Positions 40,351-49,428 are shown, counted from the first letter of the stretch. The stretch is 64,000 nucleotides of DNA from UBA6107 sp964533735 (GCA_964533735.1 CAZHMD010000014.1:1-64000), one strand, 5' to 3'. The notes: generated by a model from the letters alone, not told the origin. A program made the numbers and translations.

Positions 40351-41751
40351 TCAATAATCCGCGTAATTGCCATTCAGCCAGTCAGTGGGGTCCACCTGCA
40401 CGCCGCCGACCATCATCTCAAAATGGAGGTGCGGACCGGTAACGCGCCCCGTGGCGCCGGAGATGCCGATCTTCCTACCGGCTTCCACGTAATCACCCAC
40501 CGCTACATTGGATTCGGTGAGGTGCCAGTATCCGCTGTAGACGCCCCAACCGTGCGAGATGACGATGGCGTTGCCGCGCACGGTCAATTCACCATTGAAC
40601 ACTACCGTACCATTGGCTGCCGCGTACACGGGGTCGAGGGTGCTGCCGACAAAGTCCAGGCCGGAGTGGAAAAAGGTAAAGTTACTGCCATTGTAGGAGC
40701 GCAGACGCCCAAAGGTGGAGGTGAGTTTATCGGGGTATGGGCTGGGAGAAACAAAGCGTCCATCCCACTGGCGTTCCGCCGGAGCGGGCAGGGTGAGGTC
40801 GCGGATCATGTTCAACTCCGGTTCGGTCACTTCAGGGTCAACGAAATTGTCTGCAACCTGGAAAGGATAGTCAGACCCGTAATCCACCCCGGTCAGGAGC
40901 AGGTTGTGCTGGACGGAAAATGTGGATCCCTGCGGATCGGTGAGGGTGAGCACCAGCGGGAGCAGACCCGGATCTTTCATACGCTCGACGCCCTGCAAAG
41001 CCACGCGGGTTCCATCGGCCGCAGGGAAGAAATTGAGGGTGTACTCACCAAGCGCACCGGAGAGGAGCGCGTCTCCATCAATGCCAGCGCGGAATTCGGT
41101 GGTCTTGCCCTGCCTGAGCGGCAGGGGAGAGACCGACATGCCGGTGATCGACGGCGGGTTCACAAACGTAGGCGCTGCCTGGTCTGCCGGCAGGAAAAGG
41201 GTATCGTTGGGGAGGAGCTCCCAGGTGCCGGCGAGGTTGTTGAAGGCTGCGGGCAGCCAAGGGTTGACTCCCTGCTGCACAGCCAGCTCAAGGTCAGTCA
41301 GGCTGGCGGAAACGGGGATGGAAATCTGCGGCAGTTCTTCCTTGTAAATGACATAATAGGTTTGACCGGCGTAAAGCGCATCCGCGTTGGTGATGAAGTC
41401 GATGCGGTTCATCAGTTCAGCCGGAACGCGCGTCACCCGGTTGAAGGCATCCACGGACTGGTTGAGCGGCAGGGTCACGGGGATGACCTCTCCCTGCACA
41501 TCTTCAAAGCCGGGGAGCACCAGAACGGTGCCGGGGTTGAGGATGTTGGGGTCGGGCAGGTAGTTGATCAGCAGCAGGCGGTTGACAGAGGTGTGAAAAG
41601 CGCGCGCGATGTTGGTGAGCGAATCTCCGGCGCGCACCCTGTAGGTGAGACCCTGCGCCTGCGCGCGGGCAGGGGCGGCGGGGAGCAGGAGTACACCCAA
41701 GCCGAGGATCAGCACCAGGCGGAGAAAACGGGAGAGAAAGGTCAATTTCAT
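40351..41751 (-). CDS. Secreted LysM-M23 peptidoglycan endopeptidase
   Basis: A 466-residue exported peptidase with a signal peptide (about 1-30), an N-terminal LysM domain (TYRVRAGDSLTNIARAF...VLPGF, about 36-83) for peptidoglycan binding, a beta-rich middle, and a C-terminal M23 domain. The zinc site is HSGLDFVG near 364 and PHLHFEMM near 444. It should cut peptide cross-links and is the one clear wall-remodelling enzyme in the window. The -10-like TACAAT just before the ATG belongs to the dispersed repeat at 41757. Confidence 0.9.
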   Translation of the reverse strand: MKLTFLSRFLRLVLILGLGVLLLPAAPARAQAQGLTYRVRAGDSLTNIARAFHTSVNRLLLINYLPDPNILNPGTVLVLPGFEDVQGEVIPVTLPLNQSVDAFNRVTRVPAELMNRIDFITNADALYAGQTYYVIYKEELPQISIPVSASLTDLELAVQQGVNPWLPAAFNNLAGTWELLPNDTLFLPADQAAPTFVNPPSITGMSVSPLPLRQGKTTEFRAGIDGDALLSGALGEYTLNFFPAADGTRVALQGVERMKDPGLLPLVLTLTDPQGSTFSVQHNLLLTGVDYGSDYPFQVADNFVDPEVTEPELNMIRDLTLPAPAERQWDGRFVSPSPYPDKLTSTFGRLRSYNGSNFTFFHSGLDFVGSTLDPVYAAANGTVVFNGELTVRGNAIVISHGWGVYSGYWHLTESNVAVGDYVEAGRKIGISGATGRVTGPHLHFEMMVGGVQVDPTDWLNGNYADY

Positions 41752-41756
41752 ATTCC

Positions 41757-41812
41757 CCTATTGTAAACGAGAATTGTGAGACGAGAACCGAGAATTGTGA
41801 ACCGTGAATCGT
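41757..41812. repeat. Dispersed GAGAAYCG/GTGAAYCG repeat, copy 1
   Basis: A short low-complexity stretch made of GAGAACCGAGAATTGTGAACCG-like words, starting with CCCTATTGTAAACGAGAAT. The same words, with the same leading CCTATTGTATACGAGAAT, recur at 44526. The rest of the gap to 41951 holds no gene. Confidence 0.55.
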
Positions 41813-41951
41813 CCCTCTCACAAAAACCGTTCGGGGATGCACAATTCGCATAATCCGAGAATCGTAAATCGTAGGGGCACGGCGCCGCCGTGCCCGCTTT
41901 GCTGTGCACGAGCGTTCATTGCGAGAGGGGCATACCCGCCGTTTGTTGGGC

Positions 41952-43484
41952 TTACAGGGTATAAACCCGGATGGCGGCGTCTCCCTGGACCGGGCATTTG
42001 TTTTCACAACTACCGCAGCCGATGCAGGTTTCACGATCCACGACCGGAAGTAAGATCTCAACCGGACTGCCATCCGCAAGCGTAAATTGCCCCTTATCGA
42101 GCGATATTGCTTTTTGCGGAAGAGGGCACATCTCTTCACACACGATGCAATTGATATGATCCCCCCATGCCAGGCAGCGGTTGTGATCAATGTAAGCGTG
42201 CCCAATCTTGGCCTGGCGTTTTTCCTCGAGGCTTAAAGGCGGGATAGCCTGAACCGGACAATTCTGTCCGCACAGGTTGCATCCGTAATCACAAAATCCG
42301 TTACGCGCAAGCAGGATAGGCGTCCAGGCACCTTCGAGCCCGGATTGGCTGAAATCCGGTTGGAGCACCTGGGTGGGGCACCCCTTGATGCAAATGCCGC
42401 AGCGGATGCATTTGGATAGGAACGCGGTCTCATCCATCACACCGGGGGGACGCAGCAGGAAATTCCTGGCTTTGCTTTTAATCCAATCGAAACTTAAAAG
42501 AGCCACGGAGACGACGGATATTCCCAAAGAGGAAAGGAATACGCGCTTGCCGGGGTCGTAAGGCTGGCGCGGAGCTGGCTGCCATTTGGGAGAGAAGGTA
42601 AGGGAATCCTTCTGGCAGCTTTGCAGGCAATCCATGCACAACACGCATTCTGAGGGATCACTGCGGTAATTCTGGTGTGGATCTATTGTGTCAGTGGGGC
42701 AGGTTTGCGAGCAAAGTCCGCATTCGGAACATGTGGCTTTGGTGCGCCGCTGAAAGAGAGCCAGCCTGGCAGGCAGCCCGAGTATGGCTCCCAGCGGACA
42801 AAGATAACGGCACCAGAATCGTTCAGTGATGAGGTTGAACAGGATAATGGCGATGAAGAAGAATCCCACCAGAAAGGAATACTGCACGGACGCTGCAGCC
42901 GGAAAAACAGCGGGTCTGATCCAGGCGTCAAAGGCAAAAACCGGTTCAGCCAGGAATGGAATCTTGATCAACAATTTTTCGAGCGTAAAAATGACTTTAT
43001 CCATCACCGGCAGGATGGTAAGGCTGGTGCTGCGCACGAAAATTGTCAGGGGATCAAAGATCAAAAGGGTGAGGTTGCCGAAGATCGCAGAGAGCAGGAT
43101 GACGATCAATAAACCATATTTCAGCTTGCGCAAATTCTCCGGGGGCTGTTTGCGGTTCTTGTTTTTTGAGAATTGAAAAAGATCCAAAATCGAGCCAAGC
43201 GGGCAGAGCCAGCCGCACCAGGCGCGGCCCACAATAAGGCTGGAAAGCATCAGGATAAGTGCAAGCGCTGAGCCGGCGAGGAACGTCTTGCTGCTCAGCA
43301 GATGAGAGAACATTGTCAACGGACTTAAGCGGATGGTAAGATCCGCCAGGTTCGCCGGCAAGCCATTCTGCCGGCTGAAAATAACTGCCAGGATAAAGAG
43401 GATGAACGCAATCGCCTGGGTGACCTTCCTGGCGATCACCCAGCCGTTGGATTGCGTTATCCGCCGGGTCCTGGCTTCAGGCAT
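41952..43484 (-). CDS. NapH-type membrane polyferredoxin
   Basis: A 510-residue membrane iron-sulfur protein. The N-terminal part has several helices with GRAWCGWLCPLG and FWCRYLCPLGA, the paired CxxxCP motifs of NapH/RdxA/CcoG proteins. The soluble part carries several 4Fe-4S motifs (CSECGLCSQTCP, CVLCMDCLQSC, CIRCGICIKGCP, CDYGCNLCGQNCP, CIVCEEMCP, CIGCGSCENKCP). It should move electrons between the quinone pool and a partner. It overlaps the DUF362 gene by eight bases. Confidence 0.88.
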   Translation of the reverse strand: MPEARTRRITQSNGWVIARKVTQAIAFILFILAVIFSRQNGLPANLADLTIRLSPLTMFSHLLSSKTFLAGSALALILMLSSLIVGRAWCGWLCPLGSILDLFQFSKNKNRKQPPENLRKLKYGLLIVILLSAIFGNLTLLIFDPLTIFVRSTSLTILPVMDKVIFTLEKLLIKIPFLAEPVFAFDAWIRPAVFPAAASVQYSFLVGFFFIAIILFNLITERFWCRYLCPLGAILGLPARLALFQRRTKATCSECGLCSQTCPTDTIDPHQNYRSDPSECVLCMDCLQSCQKDSLTFSPKWQPAPRQPYDPGKRVFLSSLGISVVSVALLSFDWIKSKARNFLLRPPGVMDETAFLSKCIRCGICIKGCPTQVLQPDFSQSGLEGAWTPILLARNGFCDYGCNLCGQNCPVQAIPPLSLEEKRQAKIGHAYIDHNRCLAWGDHINCIVCEEMCPLPQKAISLDKGQFTLADGSPVEILLPVVDRETCIGCGSCENKCPVQGDAAIRVYTL

Positions 43485-44460
43485 CGACGTTAATTTCCTG
43501 GATGTTCAAGCCGCTCAAATCCGCCTTGCCAAGTCCCCGTTCCGCAGCCGCCATGATGTAGGGGATGTCCTCCGGAACCTTATCAAAGAGGCGGGTGGCG
43601 TAGCTATCGGCGGCAACAATATCAGGAGAGAAAATCAGCGTGTTTTGGATTTTGACGTCATCCAGGCTGCCGCCTGTTGGACCGTGATCCATAAGGGTGC
43701 GGATGGCGTCAATGACGGTAAGTTGTGGACGAACCAAGGTGGCCAGGTCTACGAGGTTCTTTTCGAATGAAGGGTGAATTTTCTCACGGGCTTGAATTGT
43801 TCCCATCAGGTTTTTCATACCTAAAGTCAATTTGGCCATGCTGTGATGCTTGGCGATTGGAACGTTGATCAATAGATCGGTTTTTAAAATATCTTCGTAT
43901 ATCAATGCTTTTTTATATTGAAGTGCATTGGGGATATCGACCTCAATATATTTTAAGTAGGACATAACTTCCATCTCACCGCCGGCTGCTGCAACCGCAT
44001 CCCCGATGCCGCTAAAACGGTAGCTTTGTTCAGCCGTGCTGCCAAAGGGATAATCCATTACACGCACCCGTTTGGCACCTGCTTCAAGGCACATTTTTAC
44101 CAGCGCAGCCACAACAAATGGATTGGTGGTGGAGGCGTATTCATAGGTATTATAGCCAACACAGATATTCGGTTTGATGATGACATCTGCGCCTTTTTTC
44201 ATGAAATGCCCCATGCCGCCCAGCCCCTGAATGCCCTGCCTGACCATCTTCTCCGGATCGCTGCCACGGGCGACCAGCATGTCGGGGATCACTCCCGGGG
44301 TCGGGGCGAGTGTTTCTTCTGTTTGCGGTTGTGATTCAGTTGGAGCGGGAAGGGTTGCACTGGGTTTACCATTGCAAGACGCCAAAAAGGGTTGCGCCGC
44401 CAGGGCTGCAGCGCTTAATGACAGGTTGCGTAAGAAGACCCGCCTGGATTGTTGTTTCAT
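43477..44460 (-). CDS. Exported DUF362-domain protein
   Basis: A 327-residue exported protein. The N terminus has a twin-arginine-like RRVFLRNLSLSAAALAAQ segment and a possible lipobox ASC near residue 29. The DUF362 domain shows KPNICVGYNTYEYASTTNP, DYPFG and VPIAKHHSMAKLTLGMKNLMG. DUF362 proteins often occur with iron-sulfur proteins; the reaction is unknown. Coupled to the polyferredoxin gene, with GGAGG before the ATG. Confidence 0.83.
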   Translation of the reverse strand: MKQQSRRVFLRNLSLSAAALAAQPFLASCNGKPSATLPAPTESQPQTEETLAPTPGVIPDMLVARGSDPEKMVRQGIQGLGGMGHFMKKGADVIIKPNICVGYNTYEYASTTNPFVVAALVKMCLEAGAKRVRVMDYPFGSTAEQSYRFSGIGDAVAAAGGEMEVMSYLKYIEVDIPNALQYKKALIYEDILKTDLLINVPIAKHHSMAKLTLGMKNLMGTIQAREKIHPSFEKNLVDLATLVRPQLTVIDAIRTLMDHGPTGGSLDDVKIQNTLIFSPDIVAADSYATRLFDKVPEDIPYIMAAAERGLGKADLSGLNIQEINVDA

Positions 44461-44525
44461 GTTTAACCTCCGAAATTAAAAAGGTTCTACCCAAAGGCTA
44501 TACTTCAATTGGCACCGGATTATTA

Positions 44526-44697
44526 CCCTATTGTATACGAGAATAGTGAGTGCTGAGAATCGAAAACCGAGAATCGAGAACTGTAAAGCGTGAACCGTGA
44601 ATTGGGTGTGGAGAACCGAGAAACGAGAAACGAGAATCGACAGACGTAAAACGTGAACCTGGGATCGTGAGCCGTGAACCGTGAATCGTGAGTGCTT
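44526..44697. repeat. Dispersed GAGAAYCG/GTGAAYCG repeat, copy 2
   Basis: A longer version of the repeat at 41757: about 170 bases composed of GAGAAACGAGAATCG and GTGAACCGTGAATCG words. It begins with the same CCTATTGTATACGAGAAT. Its minus-strand edge supplies a TACAAT hexamer about 70 bases before the DUF362 gene. Confidence 0.6.
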
Positions 44698-44798
44698 TAA
44701 CCACAGAATTCACAGAATACTCAGAAAGGAGAACCTTAAGGGCGCTAACCACGAAATTCACGAAAAGCACAAAAGGGGGAAAACCTAAAAAAACAATT

Positions 44799-44831
44799 GT
44801 CATTGCGACCGTTTTGTGCGAAGCAATCCCC
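44799..44831 (-). repeat. REP-like element (inverted copy)
   Basis: GTCATTGCGACCG...GCGAAGCAATCCCC is the reverse complement of the elements at 46560 and 46649, with a short variable centre. Confidence 0.6.
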
Positions 44832-45056
44832 AACAAGGCTGGCATGTGTGAAATTAAGGTTAATTCTTTCCGGGTTGAAGGATAAGTGAATAGAGAGAAC
44901 GAATGAGATTCGATCCTAAGTTTCGAAAGGAAACGAACCTGAGAACGAATAAAGTGGTTGAAGAGGATCAAAGGCGGAGAATGAAATTGTTGGTTAATAA
45001 TATTGTTGCACAAAAGGCTGGAAATACAACTTGCCTGTTTGGCGAATTTTTAAGCC

Positions 45057-45077
45057 AAAACTTGCCAATTTGGCAAG
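45057..45077 (-). terminator. Possible terminator of the lipoprotein gene at 45213
   Basis: CTTGCCA-NNN-TGGCAAG, with TTTTGG following on the minus strand, about 135 bases past the stop. Confidence 0.5.
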
Positions 45078-45212
45078 CTTTTTGGGGTTTTGCAGCTACG
45101 CGAAGATCTGGTGGGTTGACCCCATTCGTACCCCTCTCGTTTTACTCGGGGGTACTAAGACCGTGAGGAAAGCTCAGGTGCGCACAGTTCTCAAAACCCA
45201 CTCCATATCTAC

Positions 45213-46325
45213 TTAAGGAACATAATCCGAGCAGTAGTGATTATGGTCACATTCCCAAAAGTATTCAATCTTGTTGACTACCCCCATACAGTAATCTTTG
45301 CCCCAATCATCACAAAGATTGTTTCCTATTGCCAGTGTTGAATAAGTGTAATCGCGTTGAGGTTCGATGTAAATTGTCCCCTTGTCAGACGTTTCAAAAG
45401 CAACAAAGGCGTGTCCCAAGTCGCCGTTAGTAAAATCTACACCAACAAACCACACCTTCAAGTTTTCTTTCCTTGCGTTTTCAACCAAATCTACTGCAAA
45501 ATCCAGGCAGTTATACTTTTCCGCATTATACGTATTCCAATTGGTGTGATCTCTCACCAGGAAATCTGCCAGTTCCTGCCACGTGATAGAGGTGTAATTA
45601 GCATTTTGTGGCGCGATAGGTGTTATCTTTGCGTTTGCTATGGTTGTGTCAATTCTATCAACGATCAAATCGCTGAAAATAATCTCCACGTCACTTGAGT
45701 TTGTCGGAAAGGCACCCAGTGCGATTTTCCCGTAAGGAAATGACAAATCGGTGAAATTGGTCTCGTACTTATTATTAAAATAAATATCTATGTTATGCCC
45801 CTCAAAAACAATCATAATGAAATTGGCATCGAAACCTTTCAATAACAATGAGCTTTTTTTCCAAGGAACGATCTCTACCAGGTTGCTATCGAGGTACTTA
45901 AAAATCGAGTAATACCCTTCACTTGTAATTTGCATGCCGTAAAAATTGTTCGTATCCATTATCCGCCAGAATACTGCCGCGCCAGTATTTTCATCTCCTG
46001 ATATTTTTTGATAAGTAAAATTGAGTACACCGTCGTAAAAGGTTTTTTTCTCCAGAACAGACCAGTTTATGCGATCTCCTTTATTCGCGGTGATATGATA
46101 AGTCTGGTCCTGATATTTCGCAGTTCCATTTTCATCTTCGTTGACCCACCAGTCACCGGCAGGGTGCGAAAAATCATTTTCGTACAAAATAGGTGAAAGT
46201 GTTGGTTTTAGTGTTTGAGTTGGGGATGGTGTGATCGTCGGTGTTGAATAGGAATTCATTAATGCAGTGCAACCCATTAAGTAAACTGAAAATATGATCC
46301 CTATGCAAGCAATTTTATATTTCAT
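45213..46325 (-). CDS. Lipoprotein with LamG-like and C-terminal Cys-His-Glu domain
   Basis: A 370-residue lipoprotein with lipobox LMGC near residue 19 and a Ser/Thr/Pro linker. A concanavalin-like beta-sandwich domain (about 45-230, with YENDFSHPAGDWWVNEDENG) follows, then a C-terminal domain in which YNCLDFAVDL, DLGHAFVAFE and IYIEPQRD line up like the Cys-His-Asp/Glu of papain/transglutaminase-fold enzymes. The ATG at 46325 has GGAGGAAG upstream; an earlier start would precede the signal peptide. Hydrolase activity is inferred only. Confidence 0.72.
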   Translation of the reverse strand: MKYKIACIGIIFSVYLMGCTALMNSYSTPTITPSPTQTLKPTLSPILYENDFSHPAGDWWVNEDENGTAKYQDQTYHITANKGDRINWSVLEKKTFYDGVLNFTYQKISGDENTGAAVFWRIMDTNNFYGMQITSEGYYSIFKYLDSNLVEIVPWKKSSLLLKGFDANFIMIVFEGHNIDIYFNNKYETNFTDLSFPYGKIALGAFPTNSSDVEIIFSDLIVDRIDTTIANAKITPIAPQNANYTSITWQELADFLVRDHTNWNTYNAEKYNCLDFAVDLVENARKENLKVWFVGVDFTNGDLGHAFVAFETSDKGTIYIEPQRDYTYSTLAIGNNLCDDWGKDYCMGVVNKIEYFWECDHNHYCSDYVP

Positions 46326-46433
46326 ATTATAGTCTTCCTCCAAACATGGACATGCATTCAAACACCAACATGATCGACATTTCCCTACGATGTAATTGTA
46401 TGACGAAATTTGAACCAAAGCGATGTAGGGTAG

Positions 46434-46468
46434 ACTCCCGGTATCTAAGAGCAACAGATACCGGGAGT
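46434..46468. repeat. 35-base perfect hairpin, copy 1
   Basis: ACTCCCGGTATCT and AGATACCGGGAGT pair perfectly (13 bp) around a 9-base loop, AAGAGCAAC. The same 35 bases occur at 46717. Confidence 0.85.
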
Positions 46469-46559
46469 ACTTTGATGGCATAGGGATTTGGAATAAGTTT
46501 TTGCCTATACTTTCGCAAAAAAGCAAGATCAACGGAACGAGCAATTTCCTATGTTCATT

Positions 46560-46592
46560 GGGGATTGCTTCGCAATGAACGCTCGCAATGAC
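46560..46592 (+). repeat. REP-like element
   Basis: GGGGATTGCTTCGCAATGAAC...CTCGCAATGAC. One of three related copies in this part of the window, in a 460-base gene-free stretch (46326-46787). Confidence 0.65.
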
Positions 46593-46648
46593 AAGTAAGA
46601 GGGGAAGGCAGCACCGTGCCCACTACAATTGACGGGAGTGAGTTACTT

Positions 46649-46687
46649 GGGGATTGCCGCGCCCCAAAGAACGGGGCTCGCAATGAC
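46649..46687 (+). repeat. REP-like element
   Basis: GGGGATTGCCGCGCCCC...GGGGCTCGCAATGAC. Ends match the copy at 46560, with a different self-complementary centre (CGCCCC/GGGGC). Confidence 0.65.
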
Positions 46688-46716
46688 AGTACGGGCAGTG
46701 TTTTGGAGAAAAGCAG

Positions 46717-46751
46717 ACTCCCGGTATCTAAGAGCAACAGATACCGGGAGT
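46717..46751. repeat. 35-base perfect hairpin, copy 2
   Basis: Identical to the hairpin at 46434, including the loop, and followed by TATTTTTA on the plus strand. The two copies bracket both plus-strand REP-like elements. Confidence 0.85.
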
Positions 46752-46787
46752 ATTTTTACGAAAATCGCGAGGCGAGAGGTGAAATTC

Positions 46788-47666
46788 TTAGTCGCCGATG
46801 TTCAGGGACTGCATGAACTGGTCGAGGCACAGCGCGGAGGGGGTAAAGCCTTCGGCTTCAGCAGCATTCAACCGGTCTGTCATGGTCACATAATAGGCTT
46901 GTACAGCATCCTGGTTTTCGAGGGACGGGAAAGGTACGCCATCCACCGGAACGGTGGTGGAATTCCAGGTTTCCTGCAGCCAGGGGGCGTTGATCGGGAA
47001 GATGGCGGAGACCCAGTACTTGCCATCCGCGGTCAATCCCTGGTAGGTGTAGAACAGGTCGTTATTGTTCACCGGCGCGGAGTACTGACCGTATTCGGTG
47101 AGGAAACGCACACCGCTGCCGTTCTGGAACGGGACAAAGCCAATGCGCGCGCGGAAAATCTGGGCTGCATTGAAAATGGGCAGGAATGGAATGGTCTCTG
47201 CCGGATCAGCCACTTGAGACGCGAGCAGGTTGTTCATATCCGTTACACGATCAGTGATAGAGGTGTTCATGGCGGCGAACTCAGCTGCAGGGTAAACGCG
47301 GAGAACCGGTTCAAAGAACTTGTCCGCCAGGACATAATCCTCAAAGGTGATCATGCGGTGCTGCGGGTAAAACTCCATCGGTCCACCCATGGCATCATAG
47401 GGCACAGCCGGTACGATGACCCCGCTGGGGATGACCGCCAGGCACTCAGGCACGACCATGTAAACGCCGCCGAGGTTGTACTCGGTACCCTCGAAGGGCA
47501 GCGGTGTGATGGGAACCTCGGTGGTTGCCACTGGCGCTTCGGTAGGAAGCTGGGTCTCAGGCGGGCCAATTGGTTCCGGAGTGGCAGTCTTCCAGTTGAT
47601 GGTAAAGGGCAGGCTGCAGGAGATAAGGAGCAGGCATAAGGTTGCTAAAATGACGATTCTTTTCAT
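46788..47666 (-). CDS. Lipoprotein, tandem paralog 1
   Basis: A 292-residue lipoprotein with lipobox LISC near residue 16 and a Thr/Pro linker. The mature domain runs from YNLGGVYMVVPECLAV and contains QHRMITFEDY, FEPVLRVYPAAEFAAM and YSAPVNNNDLFYTYQGLTADGKYWVSAIFP. The next gene upstream encodes a clear paralog with the same blocks. I do not recognise the domain. GGAGGG precedes the ATG. Confidence 0.75.
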   Translation of the reverse strand: MKRIVILATLCLLLISCSLPFTINWKTATPEPIGPPETQLPTEAPVATTEVPITPLPFEGTEYNLGGVYMVVPECLAVIPSGVIVPAVPYDAMGGPMEFYPQHRMITFEDYVLADKFFEPVLRVYPAAEFAAMNTSITDRVTDMNNLLASQVADPAETIPFLPIFNAAQIFRARIGFVPFQNGSGVRFLTEYGQYSAPVNNNDLFYTYQGLTADGKYWVSAIFPINAPWLQETWNSTTVPVDGVPFPSLENQDAVQAYYVTMTDRLNAAEAEGFTPSALCLDQFMQSLNIGD

Positions 47667-47746
47667 TATTCCCTCCATTGACTCAATTGATTATCACTAT
47701 GATAGCTTAATAACGAATTAACGCCGCATTATGTTCCGGGTAGTTT

Positions 47747-48634
47747 TTATGGGGAAACAGTGATCGACGACGCCAGCCCGTCCAGACAGTCGAGGGCGGG
47801 GGTAAAACCGGCATCCGGTGTGTTATTCAGCATGATCAGCATGAGGCTGAAGTACTCTTCGAGTTTCTCCACCACGCCAATGCTGCCGGCTACTGGATAA
47901 CTCAGCCCGCCCGGGGGTACTTCGATGGAATCCGAAGCCTGTTGCAGGTAAGCGGCATTCACCGGCAGCATGAGCGAGACCCAGTATTTACCATCCCGGG
48001 TGAGCCCCTGGAAAGAGTAAAACAGGTCGTGATTGTTAACCGCAACAGAGGACGGCGCAAGTTCAGTGAGCCAGCGCGCCCCGCTGCCGCTCTTAAAATT
48101 CATGAAGCGCACCTGGGCGTTGAAGACCCGGGTCATGCCGTAATCCGGCAGAAGCGGAAGCAAGCCGCCATCCTCGAGTATCTGCGCTGCAAGAAGTTCC
48201 TGCAAGCGCGCCACGCTTGCGGCGGAGCCCTCCGACATGGAGGCAAAGTCTTCCACCGGGAAAACGCGCAGGAGAGGTTCGAATGATTTTTTACCCAGGG
48301 GATAACCGTCAAAGCTCACCTGGCGGTGTTCCGGGTAAAGCATGCCGGATGCGCCGCTGGAGCCAGCAAGAGCTTGAGGAATGGTTTCAAGCGTGGGACG
48401 CAGCGCCATGCACGCTGGCACGACAAATGTAATCCCGTCCAACTGGTAAAGGGTATCGCCGGGGGTCGGGATAGGGGAGGGGGTGATGGTGGGGGTGGAA
48501 GTGGGAAAGCGCTGGATATTGGGGGTACTGACCGCTGTGGCAGCAGCAGTGGGGAGGGCTTCAGGGGCGGGGCGGGCACAGGAGGTGAGTACCAGGCAGA
48601 AAAAAGTCAGGACAATGAGAGCGGCAACTTTCAT
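47747..48634 (-). CDS. Lipoprotein, tandem paralog 2
   Basis: A 295-residue lipoprotein with lipobox LTSC near residue 17. It shares blocks with the protein at 46788: YQLDGITFVVPACMAL, EHRQVSFDGY, FEPLLRVFPVEDFASM, NNHDLFYSFQGLTRDGKYWVS. Both are extracytoplasmic. The pair probably arose by tandem duplication and may act together. Function unknown. Confidence 0.75.
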   Translation of the reverse strand: MKVAALIVLTFFCLVLTSCARPAPEALPTAAATAVSTPNIQRFPTSTPTITPSPIPTPGDTLYQLDGITFVVPACMALRPTLETIPQALAGSSGASGMLYPEHRQVSFDGYPLGKKSFEPLLRVFPVEDFASMSEGSAASVARLQELLAAQILEDGGLLPLLPDYGMTRVFNAQVRFMNFKSGSGARWLTELAPSSVAVNNHDLFYSFQGLTRDGKYWVSLMLPVNAAYLQQASDSIEVPPGGLSYPVAGSIGVVEKLEEYFSLMLIMLNNTPDAGFTPALDCLDGLASSITVSP

Positions 48635-48696
48635 AGGTACTCCGGAAAGATGGAAACAAAAACCGGTCAGAACAACCGGAATTAAATGTTAACCCG

Positions 48697-49428
48697 CTAG
48701 ACTTCTGCCACGTTTTCCCAGGGGTAGATCTCGGTGCCGCGGGCTGCTTCGCGTACGGCGGGGTCAGTGGAGTAGTAACCGCGACGGTCTTGCGGAAGGA
48801 GGACGGCGATCTCGCGCATGATGCGGTGTCCCATCTCATCCAGGTTTTCGCGGCTGGGGCGGGGACCATTATCTCCGGTGAGCGGTCCGAAAGGCTTGCC
48901 AAATTTCAAACGGACTGGAACACGCCTGCCGAAACGGATGTTCTTGAAGAAGCCGGGCAGGCCGTCAATGCCGATGGGGAGGATGCACGCGTTTGTACGC
49001 CAGGCAAGGAAGGCAGTGCCGGGGCGAGCGGGACGGAGGACATGCGCCCAACTGCCGCCTTCAGGGAAGATGGAAAGGATGCCGTTCTGCTTGAGGATCG
49101 ATTCTGCGCCCTGCAGGGTCTCGCGCGACCCGGTACCGCGGTAGGTGGGGATGACCCCGAACAACCTGGAGAACCAGCTGACGGTTTTTGGCGCGTTGGG
49201 AGTCTGCGCGCCGCCCACAAATTCGATCGGCCAGGGCAGGGTATGGATGAGGGTTAAGGGATCCAAAAAGTGAAAGTGATTGGCAACCACCAGGAGAGGA
49301 CCTTTGGCGGGGATGTTCTCCTGTCCTTCGAGCTCAAACCTGGCGAGCGCGCTAAAAGCGACGGCGATGCCGCCTTTCAAGACCTGGCGGATGAACTGGC
49401 GGCGTGGGTATTTAATCTCTCTTGGCAT
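48697..49428 (-). CDS. 1-acylglycerol-3-phosphate acyltransferase-like (PlsC family)
   Basis: A 243-residue acyltransferase of the PlsC family. The catalytic HX4D is in ANHFHFLDPL (about 47-56), and the phosphate-binding FPEGGSW lies near 120, with GIDGLPG near 150. It should acylate lysophosphatidate or a related lipid at the membrane. A single gene; it starts just upstream of a terminator shared region. Confidence 0.87.
   Translation of the reverse strand: MPREIKYPRRQFIRQVLKGGIAVAFSALARFELEGQENIPAKGPLLVVANHFHFLDPLTLIHTLPWPIEFVGGAQTPNAPKTVSWFSRLFGVIPTYRGTGSRETLQGAESILKQNGILSIFPEGGSWAHVLRPARPGTAFLAWRTNACILPIGIDGLPGFFKNIRFGRRVPVRLKFGKPFGPLTGDNGPRPSRENLDEMGHRIMREIAVLLPQDRRGYYSTDPAVREAARGTEIYPWENVAEV

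Larger units (their letters stand above)
44461..45212. other. 750-base gene-free region with repeats
   Basis: Open frames here are short, compositionally odd and lack ribosome sites. The stretch holds the GAGAATCG/GTGAACCG repeat (44526-44697), phrases such as AACCACAGAATTCACAGAA at 44700-44760, an inverted REP-like copy (44799-44831) and a terminator (45057-45077). It looks like accumulated non-coding repeats. Confidence 0.6.

Noticed and set aside
40177..41766. 529-codon open frame opposite the LysM-M23 peptidase
   Set aside because: The minus-strand frame contains clear LysM and M23 zinc motifs; the plus-strand product shows none.
44903..45166. 87-codon open frame in the gene-free region
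   Set aside because: No ribosome site, no family features, and it runs through terminator-like repeats.
46629..47639. 336-codon open frame opposite a lipoprotein gene
   Set aside because: The minus-strand gene has a lipobox, a ribosome site and a tandem paralog; the plus-strand frame starts within REP-like repeats.
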